From Promethearchaeia archaeon (GTDB taxonomy: Archaea; Asgardarchaeota; Lokiarchaeia; Sigyniarchaeales; SOKP01), in NCBI GenBank assembly GCA_029856145.1, contig JAHQWK010000012.1, positions 62,001 to 126,000 on the forward strand: a DNA stretch of 64,000 nucleotides, written 5' to 3'. Under the pieces are notes generated by a model that was not told the origin of the DNA, searched no databases, and worked only from the letters and a program-made list of their open reading frames with translations. Numbering within the stretch: position 1 is the first letter of the stretch; every line of letters begins with the position of its first letter. The translations under genes were made by a program, and so were the position numbers. Below, one piece after another: positions 8,787-17,674 of the stretch.

Positions 8787-9020
8787 TTGACTATATGCTT
8801 TGTTTTAATGAATACACAAGCAGGTTTTGTAGAATCTGTTGTTCATGGTTTACAGGAAATAGAAGAAGTTATGGAAGTTTACCCAGTAACGGGTGGTATT
8901 GATATAATTGTTAAAGTAGAAGGGCAAGATGTTGAAACTATAGCCAAGACTATTCTGGCTAAAATTCATAGTTTAGAGGGAGTTTCCCGTACAGAAACTC
9001 ATATTGTTGTCCCACTCTAA
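8787..9020 (+). CDS. stand-alone Lrp/AsnC ligand-binding (RAM) domain protein
   Basis: The 77-residue protein is only the C-terminal effector domain of Lrp/AsnC regulators. It has a beta-alpha-beta fold with HGLQEIEEVMEVYPVTGGIDIIVKV and GVSRTETHIVV, and no helix-turn-helix. Such small proteins bind amino acids and form dimers or higher rings. The start is a TTG preceded by TAGGAGAT about eight bases upstream, a convincing ribosome-binding site. It may modulate a full-length Lrp regulator, possibly for the neighbouring amino-acid genes (inference). Confidence 0.83.
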   Translation: MTICFVLMNTQAGFVESVVHGLQEIEEVMEVYPVTGGIDIIVKVEGQDVETIAKTILAKIHSLEGVSRTETHIVVPL

Positions 9021-9034
9021 ATAATCTTATTTTA

Positions 9035-9619
9035 TTAAAAAATCTTAAAAATTATACTATTTAAAGTACGTTTTGGTACGTGCATTTGACCATTATTATC
9101 CTTCCAATAGTTGAAAGAATCTTTATAGGGTTCGATAACAGAATTTTCATCTGGGTATCCGAGACTGATTACATGTTTTATATCATAGTGATCAGGTATT
9201 TCTAGTAATTTTCTAATTTTCTCTCTATTAATTGAACCCATCCAACAGCTACCTATTCCAAAATTCACAGCACCTAACAAGATGTTTTCAACAGCAGCAC
9301 CGACATCAAAATCAACATAAGCATTTTTTATTTTTGTGTTTACAAGCACTATGATATATGCTGTAGGTTCTCTTCCTTTTTCGGGAGTTCTTTGATCTTC
9401 AGGAAGAGATTGTGCCCAATTTACTAATGGAAACAATTTTTTTTTCATTTCGGCATTATAAACAATAATAAATTCAAGACCCTGAATGTTTCTAGCCATA
9501 GGAGCAACTCGGGCAAAATCAATTAATTTTCTTAATTTCTCCAAACTGATTGGATCTTGTCTGAATCTTCGGATTGTTCTTCTCTTATATATTATTTCTT
9601 CGAATTCCATACTAAACAT
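9035..9619 (-). CDS. nitroreductase family FMN-dependent oxidoreductase
   Basis: The 194-residue protein shows the nitroreductase pattern: an N-terminal YKRRTIRRFRQDPI FMN-contact segment (about residues 10-23), APMARNIQGLEFIIV, GAAVENILLGAVNFGIGSCWMG around 105-128, and VISLGYPDE near 150. Enzymes of this family reduce diverse substrates with NAD(P)H, including quinones and flavins; the natural substrate is not predictable. Two methionines (MFSM) are possible starts. The gene follows the tandem GTPase genes on the same strand with only 11 bases to the next start, so it may be cotranscribed. Confidence 0.85.
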   Translation of the reverse strand: MFSMEFEEIIYKRRTIRRFRQDPISLEKLRKLIDFARVAPMARNIQGLEFIIVYNAEMKKKLFPLVNWAQSLPEDQRTPEKGREPTAYIIVLVNTKIKNAYVDFDVGAAVENILLGAVNFGIGSCWMGSINREKIRKLLEIPDHYDIKHVISLGYPDENSVIEPYKDSFNYWKDNNGQMHVPKRTLNSIIFKIF

Positions 9620-9630
9620 TTTTTAAGTAG

Positions 9631-10674
9631 TTATTCTCTGGTATTTATTAAGGTTTCAGCTAAATTAAAGAAAATTTCTTCAACATTTTTACCAGTCAAA
9701 GCAGAGATTTCTATATATTTTAAATTAAGTTGTTTTGCTAATATTACCGGTTCTTCAGGATTAATTTTTCTCTTATTAACTAAATCTTCCTTATTACCTA
9801 TAATAAAACCAATTATTTCATCTTCAATAGGGATAATATTTTTTATAACATCTTTATACCAATTTGAAATACTTTCATATGATTTCGGATTTGTTAAATC
9901 AAAGATTAAAATTACTGCTTCTGCTCCTTTATAAAAATGTCGTCGCATTGCTTCGAATTTTATTTGCCCGGCAATATCCCAAATAATCAATTTAATTAAG
10001 ATATTCTTAATTTTAATGTTTTTCTCAGATAGATTCACTCCTAGTGTAGGAATATATGTTCTTGTAAATGCATCATCCGTAAATCTTAAAATTGTAGAAG
10101 TTTTACCGACTCCAGGATCCCCAAGCACAATTATTTTAAAATTATAAGCAAATTGTCTCTTCTCTTCAACCTCTTCTTCAGGAAAAGCCTCTAATTCAGA
10201 GATCGACCTTTCTTTTTTCTGTAAGTCGTTCAGTATTTCTAAAATGGTAAGATATAGATTATTTATCTCATAAAAAATATTATCTGATTTTGCTTGTTTA
10301 TATTTTAACTCTAAAATTTTTTGCGTACTATCGGAAAAGGCGTTTTCAAGATAATCTATATATTTATAAAATATAAGATCATCGGCTTCATTAAATAAAA
10401 CGGTAATAGTTGATAATGATCTTCCTCCCTTGGATGTGGCATCTTCTCTTTCTACATACTTTACAATTCCTTTTAAATTGAATGAAGGAAAAGGTAAAAT
10501 TACTAATGACTTAGGTATAATACCTTGATCGGTTGTTAGCATTGTAATAGATTTAATAGCAACTGACATACGAAGCTTTTCTGACAAATCAATAGGATTC
10601 CAAAGTATGGGATTAGGTCCGGATCCTTCATTGAGTTCAGTGTAAACTATGGCTTTAATTATCTCTTCTGACAT
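9631..10674 (-). CDS. longin-like domain fused to Rab-like small GTPase (copy 1)
   Basis: The 347-residue protein has an N-terminal domain of about 150 residues resembling a longin fold (IVYTELNEGSGPNPILW; LVILPFPSFNLKGIVKYV). A complete Ras-superfamily G domain follows: G1 GDPGVGKTS at 185-193, switch I T210 in YIPTLG, G3 WDIAGQ at 232-237, G4 NKED at 294-297 and G5 SAL at 324-326. There is no C-terminal cysteine for prenylation. Longin domains in eukaryotes work with GTPases at membranes, so this is a self-contained switch. The partner and process are unknown. The next gene upstream encodes an identically arranged paralogue. Confidence 0.88.
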   Translation of the reverse strand: MSEEIIKAIVYTELNEGSGPNPILWNPIDLSEKLRMSVAIKSITMLTTDQGIIPKSLVILPFPSFNLKGIVKYVEREDATSKGGRSLSTITVLFNEADDLIFYKYIDYLENAFSDSTQKILELKYKQAKSDNIFYEINNLYLTILEILNDLQKKERSISELEAFPEEEVEEKRQFAYNFKIIVLGDPGVGKTSTILRFTDDAFTRTYIPTLGVNLSEKNIKIKNILIKLIIWDIAGQIKFEAMRRHFYKGAEAVILIFDLTNPKSYESISNWYKDVIKNIIPIEDEIIGFIIGNKEDLVNKRKINPEEPVILAKQLNLKYIEISALTGKNVEEIFFNLAETLINTRE

Positions 10675-10787
10675 TATTAGGTAAAAAATAGGACTGTATA
10701 TATTCTTCTGTTTTAGACCAAAACTCTTTATAAAATAGAGGAACTTTAAGTTATTAAAAATTTGTAAATCTAATGGCTTTTCTTTCT

Positions 10788-10830
10788 TACTATTGCAAGA
10801 TCGTGAAACTCAACTTTCACGAAGATAGTA
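10788..10830. repeat. two-part inverted repeat between the tandem GTPase genes
   Basis: An outer 6-bp arm pair (TACTAT / ATAGTA) encloses a perfect 7-bp stem CGTGAAA / TTTCACG with a six-base loop. It lies just downstream of the stop of the second GTPase gene on the minus strand, about 115 bases before the start of the first. It could be an RNA hairpin limiting read-through, or a protein-binding site controlling the downstream copy. Confidence 0.5.
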
Positions 10831-10838
10831 TGATATAA

Positions 10839-11882
10839 TTATAAACGTGATTTAAGCAACAAGTCAGCAATTGTAGAAAAAGCATTATCCACGTTCTCTC
10901 CTAATAGTGCTGAAGTTTCAAAAAATCCCAACTCCAATTGATCTGCTAATTTTTTTAACATTTTAGATGTTATTTTCCGCCCCTCTGTTAGATCTCTTTT
11001 ATTTCCAATAATAAAACCTACTAACTCTTCAGAACGATTTTTTAGCTGTTCGACAACGTCTGAAAACCATTTTGGAATATTGTTAAAAGATTCAACTCTA
11101 GTTAAATCAAAAACTAAAAAAACAGCGTCAGAACCTCGATAAAATTGCTGTCTCATTGTTTGAAATTTTTGCTGTCCTCCAATATCCCAGAGAGTTAATT
11201 GTACAACAGAATCTTCAATTTTAAAGATCTTGTCCGATACCATAACACCTAAAGTGGGTACATAATTTCTTCTGAATGCATTGTCAGTATATCTTAAGAT
11301 TAATGATGTTTTGCCAACATTCGGCTCTCCAACCAAAATTACTTTAAACTGGTAATCAATTAAACTTCTATCTTTAATCTTTTGTTCAGGAAATGCTTCA
11401 CCTTCTTGTTGTGTAATCTCTTGTTGTTTCAGTTCTTCTAAAAGGGTTGAAATATTAAACTCAAGATGTTCTATCACTTCCATATATTCTTTTCTAGAAG
11501 CTTTTGATTTTTCTAGATTTATTATTGCTTGAGTGAGATTATTAAACGGAATCGAAAGATCATTAATATATTTATAGAAAATCACATCATCATTTTCTTG
11601 AAATAATAAAACGATAGCAGATTGACCAATTCCTCCCCGTCTTGATTCATCATCCCATTTTATAAATTTGATTAATCCTTTTAAATTCATTGAAGTAAAT
11701 GGAAGAATTACTAATGATTCTGGAATGAGCCCTTTCTCTCCAGTTAAAACAGTTAAGGCTTTTATGCTAAGATGCATAAGTTCCATTTGAGTTAATTTAG
11801 AAGGAAGCCATGCTACTGGATTTGGTCCGAGTTCATCATTCATTTCAATGTAAGCAATTCCCTTTATTATCTGTTGCGGCAT
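10839..11882 (-). CDS. longin-like domain fused to Rab-like small GTPase (copy 2)
   Basis: This 347-residue protein has exactly the same length and motif positions as its downstream paralogue: longin-like N terminus (IAYIEMNDELGPNPVAW), G1 GEPNVGKTS at 185-193, switch I YVPTLG, G3 WDIGGQ at 232-237, G4 NKRD at 294-297 and a SAL G5 motif. All nucleotide-contact residues are present, so GTP binding is expected. The conserved glutamine of G3 suggests hydrolysis. The pair looks like a tandem duplication that has diverged substantially. Cellular role is unknown; membrane-associated signalling is inferred from the longin-GTPase pairing. Confidence 0.88.
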   Translation of the reverse strand: MPQQIIKGIAYIEMNDELGPNPVAWLPSKLTQMELMHLSIKALTVLTGEKGLIPESLVILPFTSMNLKGLIKFIKWDDESRRGGIGQSAIVLLFQENDDVIFYKYINDLSIPFNNLTQAIINLEKSKASRKEYMEVIEHLEFNISTLLEELKQQEITQQEGEAFPEQKIKDRSLIDYQFKVILVGEPNVGKTSLILRYTDNAFRRNYVPTLGVMVSDKIFKIEDSVVQLTLWDIGGQQKFQTMRQQFYRGSDAVFLVFDLTRVESFNNIPKWFSDVVEQLKNRSEELVGFIIGNKRDLTEGRKITSKMLKKLADQLELGFFETSALLGENVDNAFSTIADLLLKSRL

Positions 11883-12004
11883 AATTACAAGAAATTTTCT
11901 TTGATGAATTAATATTATGTTTATAATCTGTAAATATTTCGCTTTTAACTAATAATATGATTTTTATATATAAAAAATAATCGCTGAAAAAAAAAGAATT
12001 TAGA

Positions 12005-12715
12005 TTATATTTTTAATCCGAAATACATGAGCCAGAAGCTACTTAAATACCCAATTCTAACTATAATTCCTAAAAATCCCGGAGCAGTTAATCCCTCTAA
12101 TAATCCAAATATACAAAACAATATAGAACCCACTGATAGGAACAAAAAATTTTTACGAATAACACCTGTAGATTGAAATCCTTTATATAAAAATCCAAAT
12201 CCGAGGAATACGAGAACCGATAATAAACACGCACCCATTAAAATTCCCGCTAGTGAAGTTAATTTTACATTATAATCAATTAAATTTATAGTCGGTGGAG
12301 TATATGGAGTCGGATTAAAATTAAAAGAAGATAAGGGATAAAGAAATATAATAATTTCGAAGAATATTGTAATAACCAGGAATATAATTGTAATATGTCT
12401 TTTTATTTTCGGTGTCAATGATTGTGCACCTATATACATCGCTGTTACTATTGCAGGAGCAAACCAAATGTATGATAATATCGCGACAATACCATTATTA
12501 GGCATATTTTGTTGAAATATAAAAACAGAGAGAAAATCCAAGAATACACCTAAGAACATAAGGCCAGCAAATAAGGTTGTTAAACCTAAATATGTAAGTA
12601 GCTTTGCATTTATTTTTCTAGATCTATAAATAAAGAATAAACCAAATAATATACCAAAGATCACTACTCCTGAAGCAGTGATACCATCAATCCAACCGGT
12701 AACATCTAAAGGCAA
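12005..12715 (-). CDS. seven-transmembrane protein of unknown function
   Basis: The 236-residue protein is almost wholly hydrophobic, with seven predicted membrane helices at roughly 13-31, 40-62, 75-97, 107-126, 153-176, 187-206 and 212-232, and short polar loops. There is no soluble domain, retinal-lysine motif or transporter signature that I recognise. The layout resembles the 7TM sensor modules found at the N termini of some signalling proteins, here on its own. Proximity to two GTPase genes on the same strand is suggestive only. Confidence 0.7.
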   Translation of the reverse strand: MPLDVTGWIDGITASGVVIFGILFGLFFIYRSRKINAKLLTYLGLTTLFAGLMFLGVFLDFLSVFIFQQNMPNNGIVAILSYIWFAPAIVTAMYIGAQSLTPKIKRHITIIFLVITIFFEIIIFLYPLSSFNFNPTPYTPPTINLIDYNVKLTSLAGILMGACLLSVLVFLGFGFLYKGFQSTGVIRKNFLFLSVGSILFCIFGLLEGLTAPGFLGIIVRIGYLSSFWLMYFGLKI

Positions 12716-12877
12716 ATTAAATTTTCACCATATTTTATACTTTTAATCATTGGAAAAAGAAATGATTATCTGTTAATAATATTATCTTCCCGATTAATAA
12801 ATAATATACTATAGTGGAAGGATGCTGATCAAAAGTAAATTTTATAGCAAAGAAATTAAAAAATTGATCAGATTAAA

Positions 12878-13153
12878 TTAATCTTTAACATTTTCTAAGA
12901 TTGAGATAATTCGGTAAATTGTAGTGCGGGCATGAAAAGGAATATTCGGATCTTGTGAGAGATCATCCACCATGTACATTACATTACTGGCAAGAACGCC
13001 CGGAGTTTCATCTTCCTTAAGTAATTCATTTATGCCTCTTTGTGCAACTCTCTTAATATTTCTGGGCACGCTGCGGTCATTTATCATTCCATTTAAAAGG
13101 TATTCAACATTTTCAAAGGCTTGTTTTTCTTCATCAGTTATTGCCCTTGGCAT
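12878..13153 (-). CDS. UPF0147 family protein
   Basis: The 91-residue protein is all-helical and matches the archaeal UPF0147 family in length and sequence (VEYLLNGMINDRSVPRNIKR, ELLKEDETPGVLASNVMYMVDD, PNIPFHARTTIYRIISILE). The family is broadly conserved in archaea with no firm function. It stands alone between the 7TM gene and the PEP synthase gene, all on the minus strand. Confidence 0.88.
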   Translation of the reverse strand: MPRAITDEEKQAFENVEYLLNGMINDRSVPRNIKRVAQRGINELLKEDETPGVLASNVMYMVDDLSQDPNIPFHARTTIYRIISILENVKD

Positions 13154-13247
13154 TTAAAAATTCACCAAAAGAAGTGCATATAATAGATAGGAAATTAAAA
13201 AGTAAAATTTTTTTTTAAATATAATTTTTTTGATTTTAAACTAATAT

Positions 13248-16160
13248 TTAATAAATCCCAAATTCACGAATTTGTCTTTTTAGTGTAGGGATATTTTCAT
13301 CAAATTCCTTTATTTTAATTTGATATTGATGAAAAAATTCACTAAATCTCTTTATTTTTCCATGTTCAATTTCTTTGACAAAATCATGAGAGGTTTTTTG
13401 TACACTATTGAAGATTAGATTAAATTGTTCAGTTGAGGAAAAAAGTTTTTGATTTACTTCTTTGCCTTGCTTTCTTACCATATTCCGAAGTTTACCACGA
13501 GGAATTCGAATTTTTTCTAACAATCTATCACATTCACTGAGAAATTTATAAGATTGAGTTTTATTTTCATCATCCAGTTTAGCTTCAATTATTTCAGTTC
13601 TCCATGTGTTTATTCTTCCTCTAGCAAATGTATCAAAGTTCAAAGAAATGGAATCAATCCCTTCTCTTACCAAAAATCTAAGAAATTCGGGGTCATCACT
13701 TGGAGCCTGACCACATATACCCACTTTTCTACCAAATTGATGAGCTGTTTTAATTAAATGACTTACTGATCTCCTTATTGCTTCACTGTTAGTGTTATAA
13801 TTGTAATTATTCATTAAAGGTATCATTTTTTCATTATCTCTTCCGACACCATATGTTAATTGAGTTAAATCATTAGATCCAATTGAAAATCCGTCGAAAT
13901 ATTGGCTAAATATATCAGCACAAATTATATTAGAAGGAATTTCTGCCATTACATACACCTTTAATCCATTTTGACCTCGAATCAGACCTTCACTTTCCAT
14001 GATTTCTATGATCTTTTGGGCTTCCTCTGGACTTCTACAAAATGGTAGCATAGGAATAATATTTGATAATCCCCAATCTCTAGCTTTTTTAATCGCTCTT
14101 AATTCTAAAATAAAAGCTTGTTGAAATTCATCATGAACATAACGAGAACAACCTCTAAAGCCTAACATAGGGTTATTCTCTTCGCTCTCATAAATCCACC
14201 CACCCATAAGATTAGCATATTCATTTGTTTTGAAATCTGAGAGTCGTACAACGCATTCAGCTATATTTCCATCAGATAATATTTTCCACACTCCAGCAGC
14301 AATTGTAGCAATTCCTTCTGCTAATTTCTGCACATAGAATTCTTCTTTATCAGAATAACTGATTGTAAGTTCCCTAATTTTATCTAGGGTTTGTTTTAAC
14401 CTTAAAATTTCCTGACTAAAAGGATCTTTATGATATAGATCACTTTTCTTTATATTTTCAATTTTTTTTCTTTGTTCTAATAGAATATCATACCTCATTA
14501 TTAGGGCTCCAAAATCAATTAATGCATTTGGATGGATCTGAATTTCATCATTTATAATGAATTCAAGTCTAGCCAATCCAGTGCCGTCTGGATGCTTTCC
14601 TGCAGATAATGCTCCTTTAGGAATTCCCAAATTAACCAAAACTTTAGTTTTTGTAGAGGGAAGTTTTGCGAATTCAATTGTATCAAAATCATATTCTACA
14701 TCTTTAAGCCAGATGCGCGGTTCTCCTTCACTACAATCAATTGTTACGTATTCTAATCCATTACGTTGTTGTTCTTTCATTATTTGAACAATATTATCTG
14801 CTCCTACTATAGAAGCAATATTCAACTCCCTTGAGACTATTGCTGCATGACATGTAGGACCTCCTCTCTCTGTAATTACACCTCCTAAATTTTGCATATA
14901 TGAAGTCCAATCAGGATTGGTTTCTTCTGTTATAAGGATATCTCCTTCTCGTAATAGATAAGCATCATTTATAGATTCTATTATTTTAACTTTTCCATAA
15001 CCAATTCTTCGACCAATGGCAATACCAGTGTTCTCAACGAATAATCCTTCTTCCATTAATTTATCTGGATCTTCTAAAAGATAAAATATCTCTTCAACAT
15101 CACCTTTAATACTATGAACAGTTTCAGGACGTGCTTGAACAATATAAATCTTACCATTATTCCCAATGGCCCATTCAATGTCCATTCTTCTACGATAATG
15201 TTCTCTAATTTTTTGAGCATATTCGGCTAAAGTTAAGACCTCATCTTCTGTTAAACAGTATTGCATTTGTTTTTCTTGTGGTACAAGGACTACTTCTGTG
15301 CCTATTTGTTCTCTACTCTTAGAAAAAATCATCATTTTTTCTTTTTTCACAAGCTCATGTCGAATTATTCTAAGTTGCTTTGGATCATGTTTAAAAACAA
15401 TAAACTCATCCCCTTTTTCAATTCCTTGTACGATTAATTCTCCCAAACCCCACGTACCTCTAATAACAAGAACGTTTGGATTGCCTGAATCTGGGTCTTC
15501 CGTGAACATTACACCAGATGCTTTTACACCTCCTCGTCCACCAGCCATTTCTTGGACTCCCACTGAAAGTTTTACGTCAAAATGATCAAACCCAGCTCTT
15601 TCTCGGTACATAGTTGCTCTTGTAGTGAATACAGAAGCCATATCTTTTAGAATATATTCTAAGATTTCTTTATCACCAGAGATATTCAAATGTGTATCTT
15701 GCTGTCCTGCAAATGATGCATCGGGTAGGTCTTCAGCTGTAGCAGAGCTTCTTACAGCAAATGTAGAGTCTTCTCCAATTTTCTCAATCAATTTGCTATA
15801 AGCGTCTAATATCTCATCAGCTAAAGAATCAGGAATTTTTGATTGCTCAATGATATACCTAATATTTGCGCAAAATTTATCAACTTTTTCGACTGCCTTG
15901 ATATCCTCTAACTTTAATTCATTTGATATTCTGTTAATATCTCTTGCAATCAATTCTCGAAGTGAAACTTCTTTTTCTTTAATTGTATAAAAGTTGGTAT
16001 CTAATACATAATCGAAGGCTTCTGAAGTTACAGCAAAACCAAGCGGAACAGAAACTCCAAAACTTAATAATTCTCCTAGAGATGCGTTTTTCCCTCCTAC
16101 GAGAGGAACATCACTTATTCTAACATCTTCAAAGAACTTAATATATCTATAATCTTTCAT
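13248..16160 (-). CDS. ppsA: phosphoenolpyruvate synthase (pyruvate, water dikinase) with C-terminal extension
   Basis: The 970-residue enzyme converts pyruvate, ATP and water to PEP, AMP and phosphate. Domains in order are the ATP-grasp-like nucleotide domain (about 15-350, with AVRSSATAEDLPDASFAGQQ at 135-154), the swivelling phosphohistidine domain with H438 in GGPTCHAA, and the PEP/pyruvate TIM barrel with GFSIGSNDLTQL and C816 in GICGQAPS. Bacterial PpsA is about 790 residues; here the catalytic region ends near 855 and about 115 charged, probably coiled-coil residues follow. It would feed gluconeogenesis from amino-acid-derived pyruvate, or work in reverse. Confidence 0.92.
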   Translation of the reverse strand: MKDYRYIKFFEDVRISDVPLVGGKNASLGELLSFGVSVPLGFAVTSEAFDYVLDTNFYTIKEKEVSLRELIARDINRISNELKLEDIKAVEKVDKFCANIRYIIEQSKIPDSLADEILDAYSKLIEKIGEDSTFAVRSSATAEDLPDASFAGQQDTHLNISGDKEILEYILKDMASVFTTRATMYRERAGFDHFDVKLSVGVQEMAGGRGGVKASGVMFTEDPDSGNPNVLVIRGTWGLGELIVQGIEKGDEFIVFKHDPKQLRIIRHELVKKEKMMIFSKSREQIGTEVVLVPQEKQMQYCLTEDEVLTLAEYAQKIREHYRRRMDIEWAIGNNGKIYIVQARPETVHSIKGDVEEIFYLLEDPDKLMEEGLFVENTGIAIGRRIGYGKVKIIESINDAYLLREGDILITEETNPDWTSYMQNLGGVITERGGPTCHAAIVSRELNIASIVGADNIVQIMKEQQRNGLEYVTIDCSEGEPRIWLKDVEYDFDTIEFAKLPSTKTKVLVNLGIPKGALSAGKHPDGTGLARLEFIINDEIQIHPNALIDFGALIMRYDILLEQRKKIENIKKSDLYHKDPFSQEILRLKQTLDKIRELTISYSDKEEFYVQKLAEGIATIAAGVWKILSDGNIAECVVRLSDFKTNEYANLMGGWIYESEENNPMLGFRGCSRYVHDEFQQAFILELRAIKKARDWGLSNIIPMLPFCRSPEEAQKIIEIMESEGLIRGQNGLKVYVMAEIPSNIICADIFSQYFDGFSIGSNDLTQLTYGVGRDNEKMIPLMNNYNYNTNSEAIRRSVSHLIKTAHQFGRKVGICGQAPSDDPEFLRFLVREGIDSISLNFDTFARGRINTWRTEIIEAKLDDENKTQSYKFLSECDRLLEKIRIPRGKLRNMVRKQGKEVNQKLFSSTEQFNLIFNSVQKTSHDFVKEIEHGKIKRFSEFFHQYQIKIKEFDENIPTLKRQIREFGIY

Positions 16161-16270
16161 ATTAACGAGAAACCCCTAATCAATGGAATTATGCGAAGTT
16201 CTCTAATAATAATAATTATTCTTCTAATTATAAATTAAACGTTAATAAAAAAAGTAACGTCAAAACTTGA

Positions 16271-16789
16271 TTAATTTAACTCCTTTTCAAAAACCTCAAA
16301 ATCAGAAGTAGTAAATAGGCAAAAGATCACTTTCCTAATTTGAGTTTTTCCTTGTAGGTATTCTTTGGTTATTGTAATCATAATTTTAGCACATCGATCA
16401 ATAGGATATCCAAAAATACCTGTCGAGATGGCTGGAAATGCGATTGTTTTAAGTTGATACTCATCCATTAATTTTAAACTATTAAGTGTTGCATTCTTTA
16501 GTTTAAGATCTTCATCTCCTTCTCCTATTCGTGGTCCTACAGCATGAATTACATGTTTAGCCTTAAGATTTCCTCCGGTTGTTATAACTGCACCTCCAAC
16601 AAAAGTACCACCTATTTTATTACATTCCTGCTGAATTTTTGGACCTCCTTTTTTCTTGATAGCTCCAGCTACGCCTCCCCCTAATATAAGTTGAGCATTA
16701 GCGGCGTTAACGATAACATCAGTATCTAATTCAGTAATGTCACCTTGAACTAAGCTAATTACTGAATTTCCCACTTTTAATTCTTTCAT
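16271..16789 (-). CDS. macro domain protein (ADP-ribose-binding hydrolase)
   Basis: The 172-residue protein is a single macro domain. The ADP-ribose pocket is seen as DVIVNAANAQLILGGGVAGAI (starting near residue 24) and FPAISTGIFGYP near 118-130, with IHAVGPRIG between them. Relatives remove ADP-ribose or O-acetyl-ADP-ribose groups. There is no neighbouring ADP-ribosyltransferase or DarT toxin, so a housekeeping deacetylase-type role is more likely than an antitoxin role (inference). Confidence 0.9.
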   Translation of the reverse strand: MKELKVGNSVISLVQGDITELDTDVIVNAANAQLILGGGVAGAIKKKGGPKIQQECNKIGGTFVGGAVITTGGNLKAKHVIHAVGPRIGEGDEDLKLKNATLNSLKLMDEYQLKTIAFPAISTGIFGYPIDRCAKIMITITKEYLQGKTQIRKVIFCLFTTSDFEVFEKELN

Positions 16790-16844
16790 AACTAATGTTA
16801 ATTCTTATTTTTAATAAGATAAGAAATAAAAATAAAATTTGAAT

Positions 16845-17555
16845 TTATTTTTCTTCACTGCCTTTTTTGAAGATTTCATCTAGTTTAGCCCTATCGTCAT
16901 CAGACATTTTACTCATAGCTTCCATGTTTTGTCGCATTAAATCTATCATAATTTTTTGTGAAATCATTTGATTCAAGACAGGTAAGGCAATTCTCATTCG
17001 AGTTAATTCATAATGCATAGTCTTTGCAGTATCTCGCATCTCTTTTAATTCTTCGGTGGTCATTTCTTCTTCACCAATACCTGGACAATCAGCATCAACA
17101 ACAATAAAGTTTTTACCATCAAACTCAAGTGGATATGTACGACAACTTAATGGACGATTATCATAAATCAAACACTTTTTATCATCTTTATTATATAAAG
17201 GGCATTTAACATTAAGCAACTCTTCTATGGGTACAGTAGCAAATGGATCTTTCATATCCTTTTTTTCTTCACCTTCTTTTTGAGGAGGTGGTAAGGGTTT
17301 TAAGATTAAATCAATCCCAGTGTCAGGCTTGTTGTATATATCTAAGTATGGCATAAAATTAGCTAAAACACCATTTTTTGCCCACATCTCTAAATCCCAA
17401 AATGTAATAGGAATTGGACCACGGGAAAGACAGCAAGAATCACATTTGGTGCATTTAAAAGTAAATTTTGCTTTAGGTTTTTCTTTTTCACCATCTTCCT
17501 GTTTTTCAGCTTCTTTTACTTCTGAAGCCTGAGTTTCTTTTTCTTCATCTACCAT
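16845..17555 (-). CDS. YkgJ-type cysteine cluster protein
   Basis: This 236-residue protein has the zinc/iron-chelating YkgJ pattern: FKCTKCDSCCLSRGPIP near 33-49, CPLYNKDDKKCLIYDNRPLSCRTYPLEF near 118-145, and a later DADCPG. An acidic and lysine-rich 30-residue N-terminal extension precedes it and a helical, charged tail follows. YkgJ proteins are thought to bind a metal cluster; their function is unsettled. A second, shorter YkgJ protein is encoded at 37338-37958, and the two share the cysteine plan but little else. Confidence 0.82.
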   Translation of the reverse strand: MVDEEKETQASEVKEAEKQEDGEKEKPKAKFTFKCTKCDSCCLSRGPIPITFWDLEMWAKNGVLANFMPYLDIYNKPDTGIDLILKPLPPPQKEGEEKKDMKDPFATVPIEELLNVKCPLYNKDDKKCLIYDNRPLSCRTYPLEFDGKNFIVVDADCPGIGEEEMTTEELKEMRDTAKTMHYELTRMRIALPVLNQMISQKIMIDLMRQNMEAMSKMSDDDRAKLDEIFKKGSEEK

Positions 17556-17674
17556 TTAAAATCTCACTTAATATATGTTTATAAAGATATAATATTATAA
17601 AATCAGTTTGAGAAAGAAGAATTCAATCTAACAAAAAAATTTTATTTTTATTCTTAATAAATATATTTGAAACT

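Noticed and set aside
16271..16789. Macro domain as antitoxin of a DarT-type pair
   Set aside because: No ADP-ribosyltransferase gene is adjacent; the neighbours are PEP synthase and a YkgJ protein.
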